In this document: positions 41,829-51,052 of the stretch, piece by piece
Numbering within the stretch: the stretch's first letter is position 1
Layout of the letters: every line of letters starts with the position of its first letter
Assembly (NCBI GenBank): GCA_964462515.1
Contig: CAYWXK010000002.1
Coordinates: 1 to 64,000 of the forward strand
Length of the DNA: 64,000 nucleotides
DNA from: CAYWXK01 sp964462515
GTDB taxonomy: Bacteria; Planctomycetota; Phycisphaerae; Sedimentisphaerales; Anaerobacaceae
Direction: 5' to 3'
Program-made: the position numbers and the translations under genes
Notes under the pieces: model-generated
What the model was told of the DNA's origin: nothing
Database searches by the model: none
Seen by the model: the letters and a program-made list of their open reading frames with translations, nothing else

Positions 41829-44096
41829 ATGAGGATGCGATTAGTAGTTGTCTTTACTATAGCTCTGGTCAATGCACCGGCCCACGGTGGGTCGTCCCAG
41901 CGAATTTATCGCGACCATTCTTTCGAACAGGACTACAGTGTGAAAATCCCGCTTTCAGCGGCACTAAGCGGTGCGGAGCTTCTAAAAGTTCGCTCAGACC
42001 GCAACGCCCGGATTATTGTGCTGTCCAACCGAGGTCTGCTACGAGCCCCGTTAGAAATCTTCCCCTCTAAGAGTTTAACCAATTTTACGGAATTTCTAAC
42101 GGGGCAAGCAACCGATAAAAGTTTAACATCTGATAACTTCTATCAACCTCTGCGTGATATGCAAATTGTTGACCTGGCGACCCATCGTGGGCAATTTGTC
42201 TATTTGACCGATGATGCTGTCCTTAGCAATGGCTGGGCAGGTCGCTTCTTTGTCCAGCACCGGACGGCCAAAGCAAACACATTGCAAATGGGAAGTGACT
42301 TCGATTTTCTGATTTTAACTGATGAGCAAGCCGTTCTTTTTTCAAATGGCCCCGCACCAATTGTTCGGTGGCACGGGCTTCCAGCCCGTGAAAACACGGC
42401 CAAGATGGCCGTGCCACGAAAAGAAGATGTAGTTTACGATTGCCTGCACCATCGATACTTAATTCTCTGTGGGGATAGTGTCGTCTGTCTCAAGCCAGGC
42501 AACCAGCCGGTTACAGTTTTTGAGGACAGCAATTTGAATTGTCTGGCGATTGTGAATGGAAACAAAACTTTACTGGTGGGAACAACGGATGGTTACATCC
42601 AGTTAGATGCAAATTCCTTCAAACCCCGCTCGGATAAAAAAAGGCGTTTGCCCTGCTCAGATATTAGATGTATTGAGGAAATCGATGATAGAATCTGGTT
42701 TGGGACGGCTATGGGGGCTTTTTGTCTTCGCCATGACGGTCAGATAGATTATTACGCATCAAAGCGATGGCTTGTGGACGATGAGGTTGTCGATATTTCC
42801 AAAGGCCCTGATGGTTCGGTGCTTATCCTGTCACGCACAGGGCTGAGCATAATCTGCTTCAAAAAAATGACACTTGAAGCGAAGGCATCGCATTTTACCG
42901 ACATTACGCGGAAACGCCACATAAGATACGGCTTAAATAGCGGACTTGTGATGTCCAAAGCCGGGGATTTAACGACCGGTATGCTTGTCGATGAAGATAA
43001 CGACGGCCTCTGGACGGCGATGTATTTGGCCGGCGAGTTGTTTCGATATGCAGTCACAAAATCGGATGAGGCGCTGCAAAACTGCTATGAGTCCTTCGAG
43101 GCGATGGAACGGCTGACCCAAATCAATCCTATCGGAGGATTCCCATCTCGCTCCTTCGAACGCTCCGGACATCAAATGGCAGACAAACAACATTGGCACC
43201 AGACCGAAGATGCCAAATGGGTCTGGAAAGGCACAACAAGCAGCGATGAAATCGTAGGCCACTTCTTTGCATATACATTGTTCGCAGAATTAGCTCCCGA
43301 CGAAAAGTGGCGCAGCCGAGCTGTTGCCTTAATTGACAGTATTATGGACCACATTGTGCGAAATGACTGGTATCTAATTGATTACGACGGCAAGCCGACT
43401 CAATGGGGCAAATGGCATCCGGACTACGTCAATCAGTTTCCACGGCAGGTAGGCGACCGGCGGCTGAACTCCGTTGAAATAATTTCTTTCTTACAGGCGG
43501 CATACCACTTCACACGTAAAGAGGTCTATAAACAAAAGGCGTTTGAGCTGCTTGACAAATACGGCTATCTCGACAATATCACTACGCCGGTCGCCACGTT
43601 TAGTCGGGTCCCTGGAATAATTCTCACGACAGAATGGAACCACTCAGACGACGAGCTTGCCTTTTTGAGCTACTGGAACCTGTACCGCTATGCTTTCTCT
43701 GAAAAACTTCGCAGGCAATACCGCGAGGCGATTAAAGACCACTGGCAGATTGAACGGCCTGAGAAAAACCCTCTTTGGAACTTTATCTATGCCGGCACCG
43801 GAGCGAAGGATTTTGATTTGGAGGAAGCCGTCTGGACACTGCGTGAATTCCCGTTGGATACAATTAGCTGGACTGTCAGAAATAATCATCGCAAGGACCT
43901 GACGTTTCTTGAGCCGAATTATCGACAGCAAAGCACGACAAACGTGCTGCCGCCAGATGAGCGCCCGATGGGCAAGCACAACGCCAATTCGTTTAGTTTA
44001 GACGGAGGTGACAACGGACAGTATGAATTCAGCGGGGACATATATCTTTTACCATACTGGATGGGACGATACCTTAAAATAATAAAGTCGGACTAA
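41829..44096 (+). CDS. Exported propeller plus helical-toroid protein with three palindrome insertions
   Basis: This 755-residue protein has a signal peptide (about 1-20). Residues about 40-345 form short beta-propeller-like repeats (IVNGNKTLLVGTTDGYIQLD, CIEEIDDRIWFGTAMGAFCL). Residues about 375-755 look like an alpha/alpha toroid found in glycan-active enzymes (DEDNDGLWTAMYLAGELFRY, SDEIVGHFFAYTLFAELAPD). Three palindromes are embedded in frame: A3 (residues about 73-93), a half family C element (GPAPIVR, 174-180) and B1 (WHGLPARENTAKMAVP, 181-196). The frame stays open through all of them. I know no enzyme name for it. Confidence 0.75.
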   Translation: MRMRLVVVFTIALVNAPAHGGSSQRIYRDHSFEQDYSVKIPLSAALSGAELLKVRSDRNARIIVLSNRGLLRAPLEIFPSKSLTNFTEFLTGQATDKSLTSDNFYQPLRDMQIVDLATHRGQFVYLTDDAVLSNGWAGRFFVQHRTAKANTLQMGSDFDFLILTDEQAVLFSNGPAPIVRWHGLPARENTAKMAVPRKEDVVYDCLHHRYLILCGDSVVCLKPGNQPVTVFEDSNLNCLAIVNGNKTLLVGTTDGYIQLDANSFKPRSDKKRRLPCSDIRCIEEIDDRIWFGTAMGAFCLRHDGQIDYYASKRWLVDDEVVDISKGPDGSVLILSRTGLSIICFKKMTLEAKASHFTDITRKRHIRYGLNSGLVMSKAGDLTTGMLVDEDNDGLWTAMYLAGELFRYAVTKSDEALQNCYESFEAMERLTQINPIGGFPSRSFERSGHQMADKQHWHQTEDAKWVWKGTTSSDEIVGHFFAYTLFAELAPDEKWRSRAVALIDSIMDHIVRNDWYLIDYDGKPTQWGKWHPDYVNQFPRQVGDRRLNSVEIISFLQAAYHFTRKEVYKQKAFELLDKYGYLDNITTPVATFSRVPGIILTTEWNHSDDELAFLSYWNLYRYAFSEKLRRQYREAIKDHWQIERPEKNPLWNFIYAGTGAKDFDLEEAVWTLREFPLDTISWTVRNNHRKDLTFLEPNYRQQSTTNVLPPDERPMGKHNANSFSLDGGDNGQYEFSGDIYLLPYWMGRYLKIIKSD
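42046..42104. repeat. Family A palindrome, copy A3 (in frame)
   Basis: CCCCGTTAGAAAT and AATTTCTAACGGGG bound a 59-bp element inside the propeller gene. The flanks CGAG and CAAG are a near-exact 4-bp duplication. Element plus 4 bp is 63 nt, or 21 codons. It is translated as PLEIFPSKSLTNFTEFLTG. Confidence 0.85.
42349..42367. repeat. Half family C element joined to B1
   Basis: GGCCCCGCACCAATTGTTCG-type sequence, matching the left arm of the copy at 1275, directly abuts element B1. It encodes GPAPIVR in the propeller protein. Confidence 0.65.
42368..42417. repeat. Family B double hairpin, copy B1 (in frame)
   Basis: A 50-bp element made of two hairpins, CACGGGCTTCCAGCCCGTG and CACGGCCAAGATGGCCGTG, bounded by GTGGCACGG/CCGTGCCAC. 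It is identical to 55721-55770 and is translated as WHGLPARENTAKMAVP. Confidence 0.92.
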
Positions 44097-44287
44097 AGAA
44101 AAAGGCAACAGGTGTCTGGGCAGCGCATTAAAATTTGTGTGAGAATAATGGTAATTCCAAAATAGATGTGCTATCTTACCAAGATTAAAAAAACCATCGC
44201 TGTTCCTTACTTGGAATGCTTTGGTTTTATAGTTTCTATTATCTGGTCGATGAAAAAATAAGCCGATAATTCAGGGGAGTTTAAGAA

Positions 44288-45538
44288 ATGGCAGAGCTTG
44301 CAATCAACGGCGGAAAAAAGGTCCGAACCAGAGAGTTTTTCCCCTGGCCTTATTATGACCATCGAGACCTCAAGTTCGTTGAAGAATTGATTAAGAGCCG
44401 GGCATGGTTTGCAGGTATGAGGGGAGCAGACCCCGGCACAAAAACGGCAGAATTTGAAAAAAAATTCGCCCATTACCACGGCGCCAAATACGGCGTAGCG
44501 TGTGCCAACGGCAGCGTCGCCATAGAGATTGTGCTGCGTGCAGCGGGTATTGGGGTTTCAGATGAAATAATCGTGCCGGCACTAACCTTCATCGCAACAG
44601 TAGGTGCTGTCCTTGCGGTCAATGCAATTCCTATCCTTGTTGACACAATCTATGACACGCAGTGTATCGACCCGCAGAAAATAGAAAAGGCAATCACGAA
44701 AAAAACAAAGGCGATTATACCAGTGCATTACGGCGGATTCGTCTGCAATATGGACAGGATTCTCAAAATCGCCAAAAAGCATAATCTGGCCGTTATCGCA
44801 GATGCCGCTCACGCACACGGAGCGATTTATAAAGGTAAGAAACTTGGCTCTATCTGCCCTGCGACTTTTAGTTTTCAGGCAAGCAAGACAATGACCGCCG
44901 GTGAAGGCGGCATCATTATCACAAACAACAGTGAGCTCGCTGAAAAATGTATTCAGTATCGCAGTTGCGGACGGCACGAGGGCGAATCCTGGTATATCCA
45001 TTACGTCCGGCCCGCAAATTACCGGATTACAGAACTCCAATCAGCCGTCCTTTTAGCACAGCTTGAAAGACTTGATGAGCAACTGAAAAGAAAAAATAAG
45101 AATGCTCGGTATCTATCCAAAAAATTCAAAGATATTGACGGCATTCGCCCGTTGCCCGGCGATGGTAATACTGATGTAAATGGGTATTATTTATACCTAT
45201 TACATTATGATAAGGAAAAGTTCGCCGGAGTTTCGAGAGATAAATTTGTCGAGGCGTTAAATGCCGAAGGCATCCCCTGTCATATCGGTTACCCGTGGCC
45301 TCTCTCAAAGAATCCGGTATTTGAGCGAGTCGAAAAGGGACCCAAAGGATGTCCCTTCACCTGCCCGTATTACGGTAAGAAAATATCCATAAAAGACCAG
45401 AAATTCCCCATAACAGAAAAGATTTGCGTCGAAACAGTTGTCATTCCACATCAGGTTCTGCTATCCGACAGGCGGGATATGGATGATATCATAACTGCAA
45501 TTTTAAAAATTAAGGAAAATATCAGCGAGCTACTGTAA
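44288..45538 (+). CDS. DegT/DnrJ/EryC1-family PLP enzyme (copy 2)
   Basis: This 416-residue PLP enzyme has Lys200 (FSFQASKTMTAGEGG) as the Schiff-base lysine and ADAAHAHG (171-178) for the PLP pocket. LAINGGKKVRTREFFPWPYY is the N-terminal pattern of the catabolic DegT branch. The family adds amino groups to keto sugars, or acts as a dehydratase. It lies between the propeller and GH2 genes on the same strand, about 190 bp after the former. A peptide near the C-terminus (CPFTCPYYGKKISIKDQKFP) is cysteine-containing and unusual for the family. Confidence 0.87.
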   Translation: MAELAINGGKKVRTREFFPWPYYDHRDLKFVEELIKSRAWFAGMRGADPGTKTAEFEKKFAHYHGAKYGVACANGSVAIEIVLRAAGIGVSDEIIVPALTFIATVGAVLAVNAIPILVDTIYDTQCIDPQKIEKAITKKTKAIIPVHYGGFVCNMDRILKIAKKHNLAVIADAAHAHGAIYKGKKLGSICPATFSFQASKTMTAGEGGIIITNNSELAEKCIQYRSCGRHEGESWYIHYVRPANYRITELQSAVLLAQLERLDEQLKRKNKNARYLSKKFKDIDGIRPLPGDGNTDVNGYYLYLLHYDKEKFAGVSRDKFVEALNAEGIPCHIGYPWPLSKNPVFERVEKGPKGCPFTCPYYGKKISIKDQKFPITEKICVETVVIPHQVLLSDRRDMDDIITAILKIKENISELL

Positions 45539-45588
45539 CAATTTCTTTACGAATTAACCTGTGTCCAAATGACAAAGGAAACAGACTA

Positions 45589-48315
45589 ATGAGAAAAATA
45601 CTCGTAATGTTGATTGCAGGGATAACCATCGCAACGGCACCCTCTTATTGTGCTGAAGAAAACGAAAAAGATAAGTCCTTCTCGCATAAGCTGCTTTTAA
45701 CAACAGGATGGGAAATACAATCATCTGATAAGGTCAAAGAGAATGGTGACATCGTATCGACCGGCAGCTTCAAGCCGGATGGGTGGTATGCTGCGTCTGT
45801 GCCATCGACAGTTTTAGCGGTATTGTGCAAAAATGGCGTCTTTCCTGACCCGTATTTCGGCGAGAACCTGCGAAAGATACCCGGCTATCAGGATGGAATA
45901 TGGTATTCGATGCCCGACGATAGCCCATTCAGGATTCCATACTGGTATCGGACGGAATTTCGTTTACCACAAGAATATATTGGAAAAAAGATATGGTTAC
46001 ATCTTGACGGCATCAATTATAAGGCGAATATCTGGCTAAATGGAAAAAAGGTCGCCGACAGTAACTCAGTTGTGGGGATGTTCATACGTTATGTCTTCGA
46101 TATCACGAATAAGGTGATTATTGGTAATAATTTCCTTGCAGTGCAGATAACTGCGCCGGGGCAATCTCACGGAAAGAACGACAAAGAAAAGGATATGGAA
46201 TGCACAAGCTCCTGGGACGACCACTGCCCTTATCCTCCCGATGGCAATATGGGAATATGGCGGAGCGTTTATATTAGAGCAACAGGCCCGGTAGCAATCA
46301 AACACCCAAACGTTGTCAGCAAGCTCGATTTGCCCTCTGCGGATGTGGCACACCTGAGGGTTTCCGGAGAGGTGAACAACACGGCTAACAAGAAAGTTAC
46401 CGGCTCCTTACGGGCTATCATATCAGATATAGACAATGTTTCGCAGGGCGGAACCTCAAAAGGCCAGGATAAAACCATAGTAGTTTGCCAGACTGTAACC
46501 CTCAAGCCACAAGAAACAAAAGAGGTGGAATTTTTGCCGAATAGATTTACTGAGCTTAACATTCATAATCCTCGATTGTGGTGGCCAAATCCTTTGGGGC
46601 CGCAGAACCTTTACAACCTGAGGCTTGAATTTGAAATAGACGGCGATATTTCAGATAGCACGGCTATCAATTTTGGCGTCCGCCAAATAACAACGGACAT
46701 CAACAAAAAAGGATGGCGGGTCATTCAGCTCAACGGCAAAAATATCCTGGGAAGAGGCGGAACCTGGATGACAAGCGACCTTTTGCTGCGGTTTTCCAGC
46801 AAGCGGTATGAATCGATGCTGCGATACGCAAAGGAAATGAACTGGAACCTGATGCGTGTAGAAGGATACTCAATAAAAGAGCTGCCGGAATTCTACGATA
46901 TGTGCGACAAATACGGGATTATGATTGCGCCAGAGATATTTGCGAGAAACACGACCGACCACAAGCTGCAACTGGAATGTTTTAAGGACCATTTGCTTGA
47001 AATAAGGCACCACCCATCCGTTATTCATTTTATCGGTCACGATGAAACAGTTCCATCACGCGATATCGACAGGGGGTATCGCAAACTGATTAACAAGTAT
47101 GCTCCATATATAACCTATCAAGCGGGGTCAGGCGGAACTGCAGAGGAACGCTCAAGTATGGGTGGGACACGAACGGGCGGACCCTGGCATTTTTCGGCAC
47201 CCTCTTATTACTACGGACAGGATTCAAATACCGAGTGGACAATCTTTAGAAGGAATTATGCATCCGGGGCCACCTATTCAGGAGGAATAGGCGGGGAAGC
47301 TGCTCTCGCAGAGAATTTCCACAAGTTTTTGCCCGAAAGCGATGTGTGGCCGACAAGCAGGCCGGCGTGGCGATTCCATACCATCTGCTCCGGAACCTGG
47401 CTTGATGGAGACCAGGAAGGCAGATTAGTTCCTTCCTTCACAAAGCTGTTGAATCAACGTTACGGCCAGGCAAAAAATATCAATGAATTCTCGTATAAAG
47501 CGCAGATAATGACTATGGAAGCTATGCGTGCCCTGCACGAGGTCGTCGGTAGAAATAAGTATGACTGCACTTTCCTTCTTACCTGGAAATTCAATGCCCC
47601 CTGGCCGACAACGCTGTCCTGGAACGTTGTTGACTGGTACCTGGCTCCAACAGGGGCATACTATGGGACAAAAAAAGCGTGCGAGCCGTTGCACATCCAG
47701 TATTCTTATGACGATGATACGATTTACGTTATCAATAGTCATTACCAGAATTTTGAAAAGCTAAAGGTTACTGCGAACCTGTCCGATTTGAATATGACCA
47801 AAAGGTATTCGAAAAACTCGACGGTCAATATTGGGCCGGATAGCAGCAACAAGATATTTACCATTGAGCGGCCAAAAGACTTGAGTAAAACTTTTTTTCT
47901 AAAACTTGACTTGAAAGATAACACAGATAATTTGATTTCTTCTAATTTCTACTGGTTATCCACACAGCCTGACGAAAAAGCTGAATTCAGCGACCTAAAT
48001 AATCTTGCCGAAGTGGATTTGGATATTTCCTGCAGCGCAGACAAAAAAGGCGATAGGTGCTCTGTCTATGTTGATATGCAGAATCCATCCTCAACTTTAG
48101 CATTTGCAGTAAATCCCAGGATAAAGAAAAGCGTTTCAAACGACCTCATCCTGCCTGTTTATTGGGAAGATAATTACTTCTCACTCCTGCCCGGAGAAAA
48201 GCGCCGCGTGAAGGTTGATTTCGATATCGAAGATTTAGGAACAGAAGAAGCCGTTCTGGTTACAGATGGGTGGAATATCAAGGGCGAGGAAACGAAAATT
48301 GTATTTAATCCTTAA
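45589..48315 (+). CDS. Glycoside hydrolase family 2, exported
   Basis: This 908-residue enzyme has a signal peptide (cleavage near SYCAEE). The GH2 order is visible: jelly-roll sugar-binding domain (WYAASVPSTVLAVLCKNGVF, WLHLDGINYKANIWLNGKKV), immunoglobulin-like domain, then the barrel from about residue 380. HFIGHDETVPS (about 478-488) lies where GH2 enzymes carry the acid/base, and GGIGGEAALAENF (about 561-573) is a candidate nucleophile region. It is nearest exo-beta-glucosaminidase or mannosidase types. The following symporter starts 36 bp later. Confidence 0.86.
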   Translation: MRKILVMLIAGITIATAPSYCAEENEKDKSFSHKLLLTTGWEIQSSDKVKENGDIVSTGSFKPDGWYAASVPSTVLAVLCKNGVFPDPYFGENLRKIPGYQDGIWYSMPDDSPFRIPYWYRTEFRLPQEYIGKKIWLHLDGINYKANIWLNGKKVADSNSVVGMFIRYVFDITNKVIIGNNFLAVQITAPGQSHGKNDKEKDMECTSSWDDHCPYPPDGNMGIWRSVYIRATGPVAIKHPNVVSKLDLPSADVAHLRVSGEVNNTANKKVTGSLRAIISDIDNVSQGGTSKGQDKTIVVCQTVTLKPQETKEVEFLPNRFTELNIHNPRLWWPNPLGPQNLYNLRLEFEIDGDISDSTAINFGVRQITTDINKKGWRVIQLNGKNILGRGGTWMTSDLLLRFSSKRYESMLRYAKEMNWNLMRVEGYSIKELPEFYDMCDKYGIMIAPEIFARNTTDHKLQLECFKDHLLEIRHHPSVIHFIGHDETVPSRDIDRGYRKLINKYAPYITYQAGSGGTAEERSSMGGTRTGGPWHFSAPSYYYGQDSNTEWTIFRRNYASGATYSGGIGGEAALAENFHKFLPESDVWPTSRPAWRFHTICSGTWLDGDQEGRLVPSFTKLLNQRYGQAKNINEFSYKAQIMTMEAMRALHEVVGRNKYDCTFLLTWKFNAPWPTTLSWNVVDWYLAPTGAYYGTKKACEPLHIQYSYDDDTIYVINSHYQNFEKLKVTANLSDLNMTKRYSKNSTVNIGPDSSNKIFTIERPKDLSKTFFLKLDLKDNTDNLISSNFYWLSTQPDEKAEFSDLNNLAEVDLDISCSADKKGDRCSVYVDMQNPSSTLAFAVNPRIKKSVSNDLILPVYWEDNYFSLLPGEKRRVKVDFDIEDLGTEEAVLVTDGWNIKGEETKIVFNP

Positions 48316-48351
48316 CCAAAATTAGTTCCTGTTACTCTGAGGCAACCATTT

Positions 48352-49941
48352 ATGCTTGCATGGCCCGACATTGTAATAATAGTAGGCTACTTCGTTATCG
48401 TCTTCGGATTAGGCGCAATTTTTACCGGCAACATAAAATCGCAAAAGGATTTCTTCTTGGCCGGGAAAAAGATGCCCTGGTGGATAGCCGCCTGTTCTTT
48501 GCAGGCAACAGATATAGGGACAGAGACCTACATAGGCGTAACAGGAATAGTTGCGGCTACCGGATTGGCCTGGCTAAATTACGATTGGCTGCCTGCCTGT
48601 GCCATTCCTTGCATTATCTCGGCGTGGTTTTTTATCAGACACTTTCTAAAAAGCGGAGTTTATACCATACCTGAGTTCATCGAAAAAAGATACAATTCTT
48701 CAATGAGAGCACTGTGGGGGATTTTGTTCATCATAGCCAGAACGCTCACTTTGGGAGTAGTAATCTATACGATGGCGCTTCCGCTATCATTGATTGTGGG
48801 ATGGCCATCGTGGTTATCACTACTTATCGCGGCCGGCGTAACAGGCGCCTACTGTTTCCTGGGAGGATTAACCAGTGTAATGATAACCGATGTTTTCCAA
48901 TTCATAATTATGACTGTCTGCGCTGCAGGATTAATCACATTTTCCTTGAAAGCGGTCGGCGGATGGAGCGGTTTGCATTCTGCATTACCGCGTCAAATGT
49001 TTCACGTAGTATTAAGCAGGGCCGAGGGCACTACAGACACCTGGTGGGGTGCTATGTTCATAGGCACGCTCTCTCTGGGTCTGCCATACTGGTGCACCGA
49101 CCAGAATACTCTGCAGAGGGCATTCGCCTGCAAGAGCGATGCGGATGCCAGAACGGCGCTGGTGGTCGGAAGCATTATGAAATATCCGATGACATTTATA
49201 TGGGGGCTTGTGGGTCTGTGTGCAGCCGTATTATTCCCGCAGATAATTAAAGAAAACTCGGACAACGCTATGCCGAAAATTATCACGACATTGCTTCCGG
49301 TTGGCACCATCGGCGCCGCGGTTACGGCACTCTATGCGGCAGGAATGTCATCCTGTGACTCGTTATTAACCTCTATGTCAGCAATCTTGACCAGGGACAT
49401 ATACCAAAGATTCCTCGTAAAGAAGAAATCAGATGTGCACTATCTTTGGGCAGGGAGAGTATTTGTTCTTTTGCTTTTGATTGGTGGCACACTCTTTGCA
49501 ACCAAAGTTTACCCGCTTTTTGGTTCGGCGTATAAGGCGTGGCAGTCCGTTCTTTCGTATATACAATTTCCGCTTTTCGTAAGCCTGGCGATTGGAATAT
49601 TTTACAAAAGAGCAACTTCCCTGCCGGCCTTCATCGGGCTGCTCGCAGGTTCGGTGTCGGCCTTTGTCCTGGACAGGTTCGTTGGCCCGGTTCTTACTCC
49701 ATACTGGTGGTCCTTCGTATGGGCCAGTTGGGCAGGAGGGATTATAACCGCATTAATAACGGTTTGCGGCAGTCAATTTACTAAACCATATCCGGCTGAA
49801 AAGTTGAAAGGTCTCTGCTGGGGGACATTGGAAGAAGGCGAAAAAGAAAAACCTTCCCTGCTAATGGACTGGCGATTATGGAGCGTCGTATCATTGGCCG
49901 TGGGAATAGCTTTAACATTGATTTTCTGGTTAGTCTTATAG
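48352..49941 (+). CDS. Sodium:solute symporter (SSS family), copy 2
   Basis: This 529-residue, 13-14 TM protein has the SSS pattern: KDFFLAGKKMPWWIAACSLQ near residue 35, ATDIGTETYIGVTGIVA, and LYAAGMSSCDSLLTSMSAIL. The TDIGTE in TM1 differs from TSISTEQ in the first symporter, so the two likely carry different substrates. It is directly downstream of the GH2 gene, fitting uptake of the released sugar. A 59-residue two-TM protein follows after 8 bp. Confidence 0.9.
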   Translation: MLAWPDIVIIVGYFVIVFGLGAIFTGNIKSQKDFFLAGKKMPWWIAACSLQATDIGTETYIGVTGIVAATGLAWLNYDWLPACAIPCIISAWFFIRHFLKSGVYTIPEFIEKRYNSSMRALWGILFIIARTLTLGVVIYTMALPLSLIVGWPSWLSLLIAAGVTGAYCFLGGLTSVMITDVFQFIIMTVCAAGLITFSLKAVGGWSGLHSALPRQMFHVVLSRAEGTTDTWWGAMFIGTLSLGLPYWCTDQNTLQRAFACKSDADARTALVVGSIMKYPMTFIWGLVGLCAAVLFPQIIKENSDNAMPKIITTLLPVGTIGAAVTALYAAGMSSCDSLLTSMSAILTRDIYQRFLVKKKSDVHYLWAGRVFVLLLLIGGTLFATKVYPLFGSAYKAWQSVLSYIQFPLFVSLAIGIFYKRATSLPAFIGLLAGSVSAFVLDRFVGPVLTPYWWSFVWASWAGGIITALITVCGSQFTKPYPAEKLKGLCWGTLEEGEKEKPSLLMDWRLWSVVSLAVGIALTLIFWLVL

Positions 49942-49949
49942 GCGGGAAT

Positions 49950-50129
49950 ATGGAAATAAATCAAAGAAAAGCATTAGGAACAAGCATAAAAGTATTTGCC
50001 GCACTTATGCTCATAGTCTGCGTAATATATGAAATAATCACTCCATCGGTAAAATTCACAGATATGTGGTTTTCCTACCTTGTTGGCGCAATCCTTTATG
50101 CCATTGGTTTTTTAATGGCTTTTCGCTAA
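49950..50129 (+). CDS. Small two-TM membrane protein
   Basis: A 59-residue protein, MEINQRKALGTSIKVFAALM..., with two TM helices (about 11-30 and 38-57). It starts 8 bp after the symporter gene with GGCGGGA as ribosome site. It may be a small partner of the transporter. The family is unknown. Palindromes C and D follow the stop codon. Confidence 0.6.
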   Translation: MEINQRKALGTSIKVFAALMLIVCVIYEIITPSVKFTDMWFSYLVGAILYAIGFLMAFR

Positions 50130-50137
50130 ACTATCAT

Positions 50138-50197
50138 CCCGCACCAATGGTTCGACAGGCTCACCATCCCGAGCGGAGTCGAGGGATTGTTCGGTTG
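50138..50197. repeat. Family C palindrome arm interrupted by a D element
   Basis: CCCGCACCAA (50138-50147) and TTGTTCGGTTGATG (50187-50200) would join as one family C arm, as at 1276-1300. A full D element (50148-50186) lies exactly at the junction. Confidence 0.75.
50148..50186. repeat. Family D palindrome, copy 4 (nested in C)
   Basis: TGGTTCGACAGGCTCACCAT and GAGCGGAGTCGAGGGA. It differs from the copy at 40354 by two bases and is inserted in a family C arm. Confidence 0.8.
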
Positions 50198-50217
50198 ATG
50201 GCAGGATGGCTGCACCC

Positions 50218-50970
50218 TTATCTCATTTTGCGAATACGAACCTCTATCTTTTTTGAATCTTTTAGAAAAGTGGCCAATGTGTTTGGATCCGTCTGCCCGT
50301 AGTGATATGGGTATAGTATCCGGGGTTCAAACGCTTTTGCTGCATCAGCTACCATTTCGGGGGTCATCGTAAAGGGGAGGTTCATCGGCAGAAATGCGAT
50401 GTCAATTTTCTTCAGCGTTTTCACTTCAGGTATGTTCTCTGTGTCCCCCGCCACATACACTCTGGTTTCGCCAAAAGTCACCACGTAGCCATTGCCCAGT
50501 CCTTTGGGATGGAAGGGTTCGCCGTTGGGTCGTTTGTGAATAATATTGTAAGCTGGCACGGCCTCTATCTTAAGCCCGTGGATAGTCAGCACATCGCCGT
50601 TTTTCATAATGGCGCCGCCGGTAACTTTCTCATCGCACACTTTTGTTAGCACAAGTTTGGTTTGCTGTTGTCGCAGAATCTTTATGGCATTAGGGTCAAA
50701 GTGGTCGCCGTGCTCGTGGGTAACCAAAACAAGGTCGGCTTTGGGCATCCTGGAGTAGTCAGCCATCCTGCTGACAGGGTCAACGTGAACAACCTTATCC
50801 TTATAGCTGAACATCAATGTCCCGTGCCCGATGAAGGTGATTTTCAGGTCGCCGGTTTTGGTTTTAATGATGTCCTCTTCAAATTTCTTCTCCGGCGCAG
50901 AACCTCCTGCTGCACCGACAGTAGTAACCACCATCAGTGCTGCCCATAATACTCTGCTAACTTTTTTCAT
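50218..50970 (-). CDS. Metallo-beta-lactamase-fold hydrolase (UlaG/UPF0173-like)
   Basis: This 250-residue protein has an N-terminal signal peptide (VLWAALMVVTTVGAAGG). LVTHEHGDHFDP holds the metal site HxHxDH at residues 85-90, and VAGDTEN, FLPMN and YPYHYG hold further ligands. The IGHGTLMF start is the pattern of the UlaG/UPF0173 branch, which includes L-ascorbate-6-phosphate lactonase and many uncharacterised hydrolases. Export suggests it acts in the periplasm. It is convergent with the symporter unit. Confidence 0.85.
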   Translation of the reverse strand: MKKVSRVLWAALMVVTTVGAAGGSAPEKKFEEDIIKTKTGDLKITFIGHGTLMFSYKDKVVHVDPVSRMADYSRMPKADLVLVTHEHGDHFDPNAIKILRQQQTKLVLTKVCDEKVTGGAIMKNGDVLTIHGLKIEAVPAYNIIHKRPNGEPFHPKGLGNGYVVTFGETRVYVAGDTENIPEVKTLKKIDIAFLPMNLPFTMTPEMVADAAKAFEPRILYPYHYGQTDPNTLATFLKDSKKIEVRIRKMR

Positions 50971-51052
50971 TGTTGATACCTTTCCAATGCTTTAGCTCCC
51001 TACCATACAAAAGTGCACTTAGAAAAACAGGAACATAGCTATAAAGGAAAAA

